This document shows positions 62,208 to 64,000 of a stretch of 64,000 nt of DNA, piece by piece. Each line of letters starts with the position of its first letter. The first letter of the stretch is position 1. A program made the position numbers and the translations under genes. The stretch is from Bacteroidales bacterium (lineage in GTDB: Bacteria > Bacteroidota > Bacteroidia > Bacteroidales > UBA932), in NCBI GenBank assembly GCA_017428725.1, contig JAFRQH010000022.1:62001-126000 (forward strand), read 5' to 3'. The notes under the pieces are model-generated. The model was not told the DNA's origin, did not search any database, and saw nothing but the letters and a program-made list of their open reading frames with translations.

Positions 62208-62840
62208 TCAGCGCGAAGCGAAATCCTTGCACCAGTGCGCGAGCGGACAGCTCGCGCATTTTGGTTTCTGGGCCGTGCAGATGTAGCGGCCGTGCAGGAT
62301 CAGCCAGTGGTGGGCGACGGGGCGGAGCTCCTCCGGGATGTGTCTCTCGAGGTCCAGCTCGACGGCGCGCGGGGTCGTCCCGCGCGAGAGGCCCAGGCGG
62401 CGCGAGACGCGGAAGACGTGCGTGTCCACGGCGATCACGGGCTCCTGCCAGGTGATGGAGGCCACGACGTTGGCCGTCTTGCGGCCCACCCCCGGCAGGC
62501 TCATCAGCGCGTCGATGTCCGCGGGGACCTCGCCGCCGAAGTCGGACACGAGCCGCTGCGCCATCCCGATCAGGTGGCGGGCCTTGCTGTTTGGGTAGGA
62601 GATGGAGCGGATCAGCGCCAGGACGTCCTCAAAACCGGCGAGGGAGAGCGCCTGCGGGGTGGGGTAGGCCGCGAATAGGGCGGGCGTAGTCATGTTGACG
62701 CGCTTGTCCGTACACTGCGCGGAGAGCATCGTCGCCACGAGCAGCTGGTAGGGCGAGTCGAAATGCAGTTCGGACGCGGCCACGGGGACATTGTCCCGGA
62801 AGTAGCCGAGGATGCCTTCGTAGCGTTGCTTGAGGGTCAT
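62208..62840 (-). CDS. nth: endonuclease III (DNA glycosylase/AP lyase)
   Basis: A 210-residue base-excision repair enzyme. Helix-hairpin-helix LPGVGRKTANVV with the catalytic Lys, catalytic Asp in AVDTHVFRVSRRLG, and the 4Fe-4S motif C-x6-C-x2-C-x5-C (CTAQKPKCASCPLAHWC). ATG 62840 overlaps the ftsE stop (ATGA). Confidence 0.96.
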   Translation of the reverse strand: MTLKQRYEGILGYFRDNVPVAASELHFDSPYQLLVATMLSAQCTDKRVNMTTPALFAAYPTPQALSLAGFEDVLALIRSISYPNSKARHLIGMAQRLVSDFGGEVPADIDALMSLPGVGRKTANVVASITWQEPVIAVDTHVFRVSRRLGLSRGTTPRAVELDLERHIPEELRPVAHHWLILHGRYICTAQKPKCASCPLAHWCKDFASR

Positions 62841-63526
62841 ATCTGCGTGATTTCCTGGCAGGACTCGTCGCGGGTCTCGAAGATGCGGCCCGGGTAACGG
62901 CGGCAGATGGAGCGGTTGTGCGTGACCATCACGATGGCCGTGCCTTTCTCGCGGTTGATCTGCTGGAGCAGCTGGAGGATCCCCTCGGCCGTCTCCTCGT
63001 CGAGGTTGCCGGTGGGCTCGTCCGCGAGGATGACCTCGGGGCTGTTGAGGATGGCCCGGGCGATGGCGATGCGCTGCTGCTCGCCGCCGGAGAGCTGGTG
63101 CGGCATCTTGTGGGCCTTGGTGTGCATCCCCACGGCGTCCAGCACCTCGGTGATGCGCCGCGCGATGGCGGCCGTGTCCTTCCAGCCGGTGGCCTTGAGT
63201 ACGAACGAGAGGTTGTCCTCCACGGTGCGGTCCATCAGCAGCTGGAAATCCTGGAAGACCACGCCGAGTTTGCGCCTCAGCTGGGGCACGTCCTTGGTGC
63301 GCAGGGCGGTCAGGTCGTATCCGCAGACCTTGCCGGCGCCCCTGCCGAGGGGATTCTCGGCCGTGATGGTGCGGAAAATCGAGGTCTTGCCGCTGCCCAC
63401 CTTGCCCACGATGTAGACGACCTGTCCGGGGTAGACCTCCATGTCGAGACCGTACACGACGACGCTCTCTCCGTTGAGGATGTCCGCTCCGGAAAAGGAG
63501 ATGAGGGGAGTGGTGTTTTCTTCCAT
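62837..63526 (-). CDS. ftsE: cell-division ATP-binding protein FtsE
   Basis: A 229-residue ABC ATPase. Walker A VGKVGSGKTSIF, Q-loop VVFQDFQLL, signature LSGGEQQRIAIARA, Walker B VILADEPTGNLD, H-loop VTHNRSICRRY. FtsE works with FtsX to activate septal peptidoglycan hydrolysis. FtsX is not adjacent; nth follows instead. The FtsE call rather than LolD rests on the QDFQLLMDRTVEDN segment, so LolD remains possible. Confidence 0.8.
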   Translation of the reverse strand: MEENTTPLISFSGADILNGESVVVYGLDMEVYPGQVVYIVGKVGSGKTSIFRTITAENPLGRGAGKVCGYDLTALRTKDVPQLRRKLGVVFQDFQLLMDRTVEDNLSFVLKATGWKDTAAIARRITEVLDAVGMHTKAHKMPHQLSGGEQQRIAIARAILNSPEVILADEPTGNLDEETAEGILQLLQQINREKGTAIVMVTHNRSICRRYPGRIFETRDESCQEITQI

Positions 63527-63558
63527 GTCTGAGGCGAAAATTTATTCGGAATATGCTG

Positions 63559-63587
63559 CAAATATAGCGCAAAAATGAGTAAATTTG
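63559..63587. promoter_or_regulatory. back-to-back -7 boxes for ftsE-nth and the last gene
   Basis: CAAATATA (63559-63566; minus TATATTTG) and TAAATTTG (63580-63587; plus) are 13 bases apart. Confidence 0.65.
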
Positions 63588-63610
63588 TAGACTTGGAAAC
63601 AGAATAATTT

Positions 63611-64000
63611 ATGAGCCTGAAAACACTGGTGACCACGCTTCTTGCGGTCACGATCTCTACGGCGGGCCTGATGGCGCAGAACTCCGGGGGTGCCCGGGTT
63701 TTCCGCCAGGCGGTCCGCCTCTATGAAAACGGAATGTACGGGCAGGCGCGGGCCTTGTTCGAGACGCTGCCGGACGACCCGCTCAGCGACGGATACGCCG
63801 CCCTGTGCGCCCTCAAGATGCGCACGGACGACGGCGCGGAGCTGCTGGAGGCCTACCGCCTGCGCTACCCGTCCTCGAGCCTGAGCAGCGCACTCCACCT
63901 GGAGCGTGCGCGCATCCTCTTCGACGAGGGCAAGTACCAGCAGGCCGCCACGGAGTTCTCGTTCGTCTCGTCGGACAACCTCACCGACAAGGAGCTCGCC
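63611..64000 (+). CDS. exported TPR/YbgF-like protein (3' end beyond window)
   Basis: The frame starts at ATG 63611 and stays open to the window end, 130 codons seen. A signal peptide (LKTLVTTLLAVTISTAGLMA) is followed by helical repeats such as FRQAVRLYENGMYGQARALF and LHLERARILFDEGKYQQAATEF, the TPR pattern of tol-pal-associated YbgF-like or BamD-like proteins. The full length is unknown. Confidence 0.75.
   Translation, partial: MSLKTLVTTLLAVTISTAGLMAQNSGGARVFRQAVRLYENGMYGQARALFETLPDDPLSDGYAALCALKMRTDDGAELLEAYRLRYPSSSLSSALHLERARILFDEGKYQQAATEFSFVSSDNLTDKELA

Overview
This is 64 kb of a Bacteroidales-type (Bacteroidota) chromosome with high GC for that group. Family-typical genes include the large SecA, bactofilin, YicC, a golvesin-domain secreted protein, a PG_1098-like methyltransferase and a DUF4493/DUF6359-like lipoprotein. 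The best lineage marker is the recurring promoter -7 box TAnnTTTG, found upstream of most transcription units. There is no rRNA, CRISPR array, phage or insertion sequence; one tRNA gene (Gly, CCC anticodon) is present. All coordinates come from reading the sequence; no homology search was run.

Region 1 (1-6566) is the distal end of a surface-polysaccharide operon, all on the plus strand and visibly lower in GC than the rest. It holds a sugar reductase/epimerase (cut by the window edge), an RmlC-like 3,5-epimerase, two glycosyltransferases, a hexapeptide acyltransferase, and a PglC-PglD-PglE-like trio that looks like UDP-bacillosamine-type synthesis and transfer to the lipid carrier. The missing first enzyme of that route, a PglF/WbpM-like membrane 4,6-dehydratase, lies at 19911-21830 with a UDP-glucuronate 4-epimerase. 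An RmlB (dTDP-glucose 4,6-dehydratase) lies at 17916.

Region 2 (6590-17846) is housekeeping: xerD-tdk, rsmI, a helix-hairpin-helix DNA-binding membrane protein, the rlmN-patatin/BamA-like-recX operon, recA-trpS, and rnhA-pdxA. Region 3 (17916-34129) has sugar-nucleotide genes, an msbA-vanZ-golvesin operon, a degenerate M28 peptidase facing a TPR protein, a WalJ/YycJ-type hydrolase, pgi and a surface lipoprotein. A 454-bp non-coding stretch (34130-34583) holds a 45-bp direct repeat and strong hairpins.

Region 4 (34584-43588) has an M16 lipoprotein protease, convergent menA and menG (menaquinone), tRNA-Gly, and a complete xylose operon (xylB-xylA-xylE) ending in a clear terminator. Region 5 (43610-64000) has secA-bactofilin, yicC/glnS, an ABC-F ATPase behind a ROK regulator, a sensor-TrkH-helicase-DPPIV run with translationally coupled junctions, the PG_1098-like methyltransferase, a phosphohexomutase, a small EF-hand protein, ftsE-nth and a truncated TPR-like gene.

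The most unusual signal is a structured, palindromic element of about 100 bp present twice (9181-9281 and 59661-59763), each copy inside a protein-coding gene, in frame and free of stops, and in opposite orientations relative to the reading strand. The two copies share a conserved core while their paired arms differ by compensatory changes. This resembles the in-frame palindromic elements of Rickettsia and suggests a dispersed, protein-tolerated mobile element. Other notable points are compact back-to-back promoters at conserved spacing, a perfect palindrome that likely serves the ROK regulator, and a metal-site-dead M28 peptidase.
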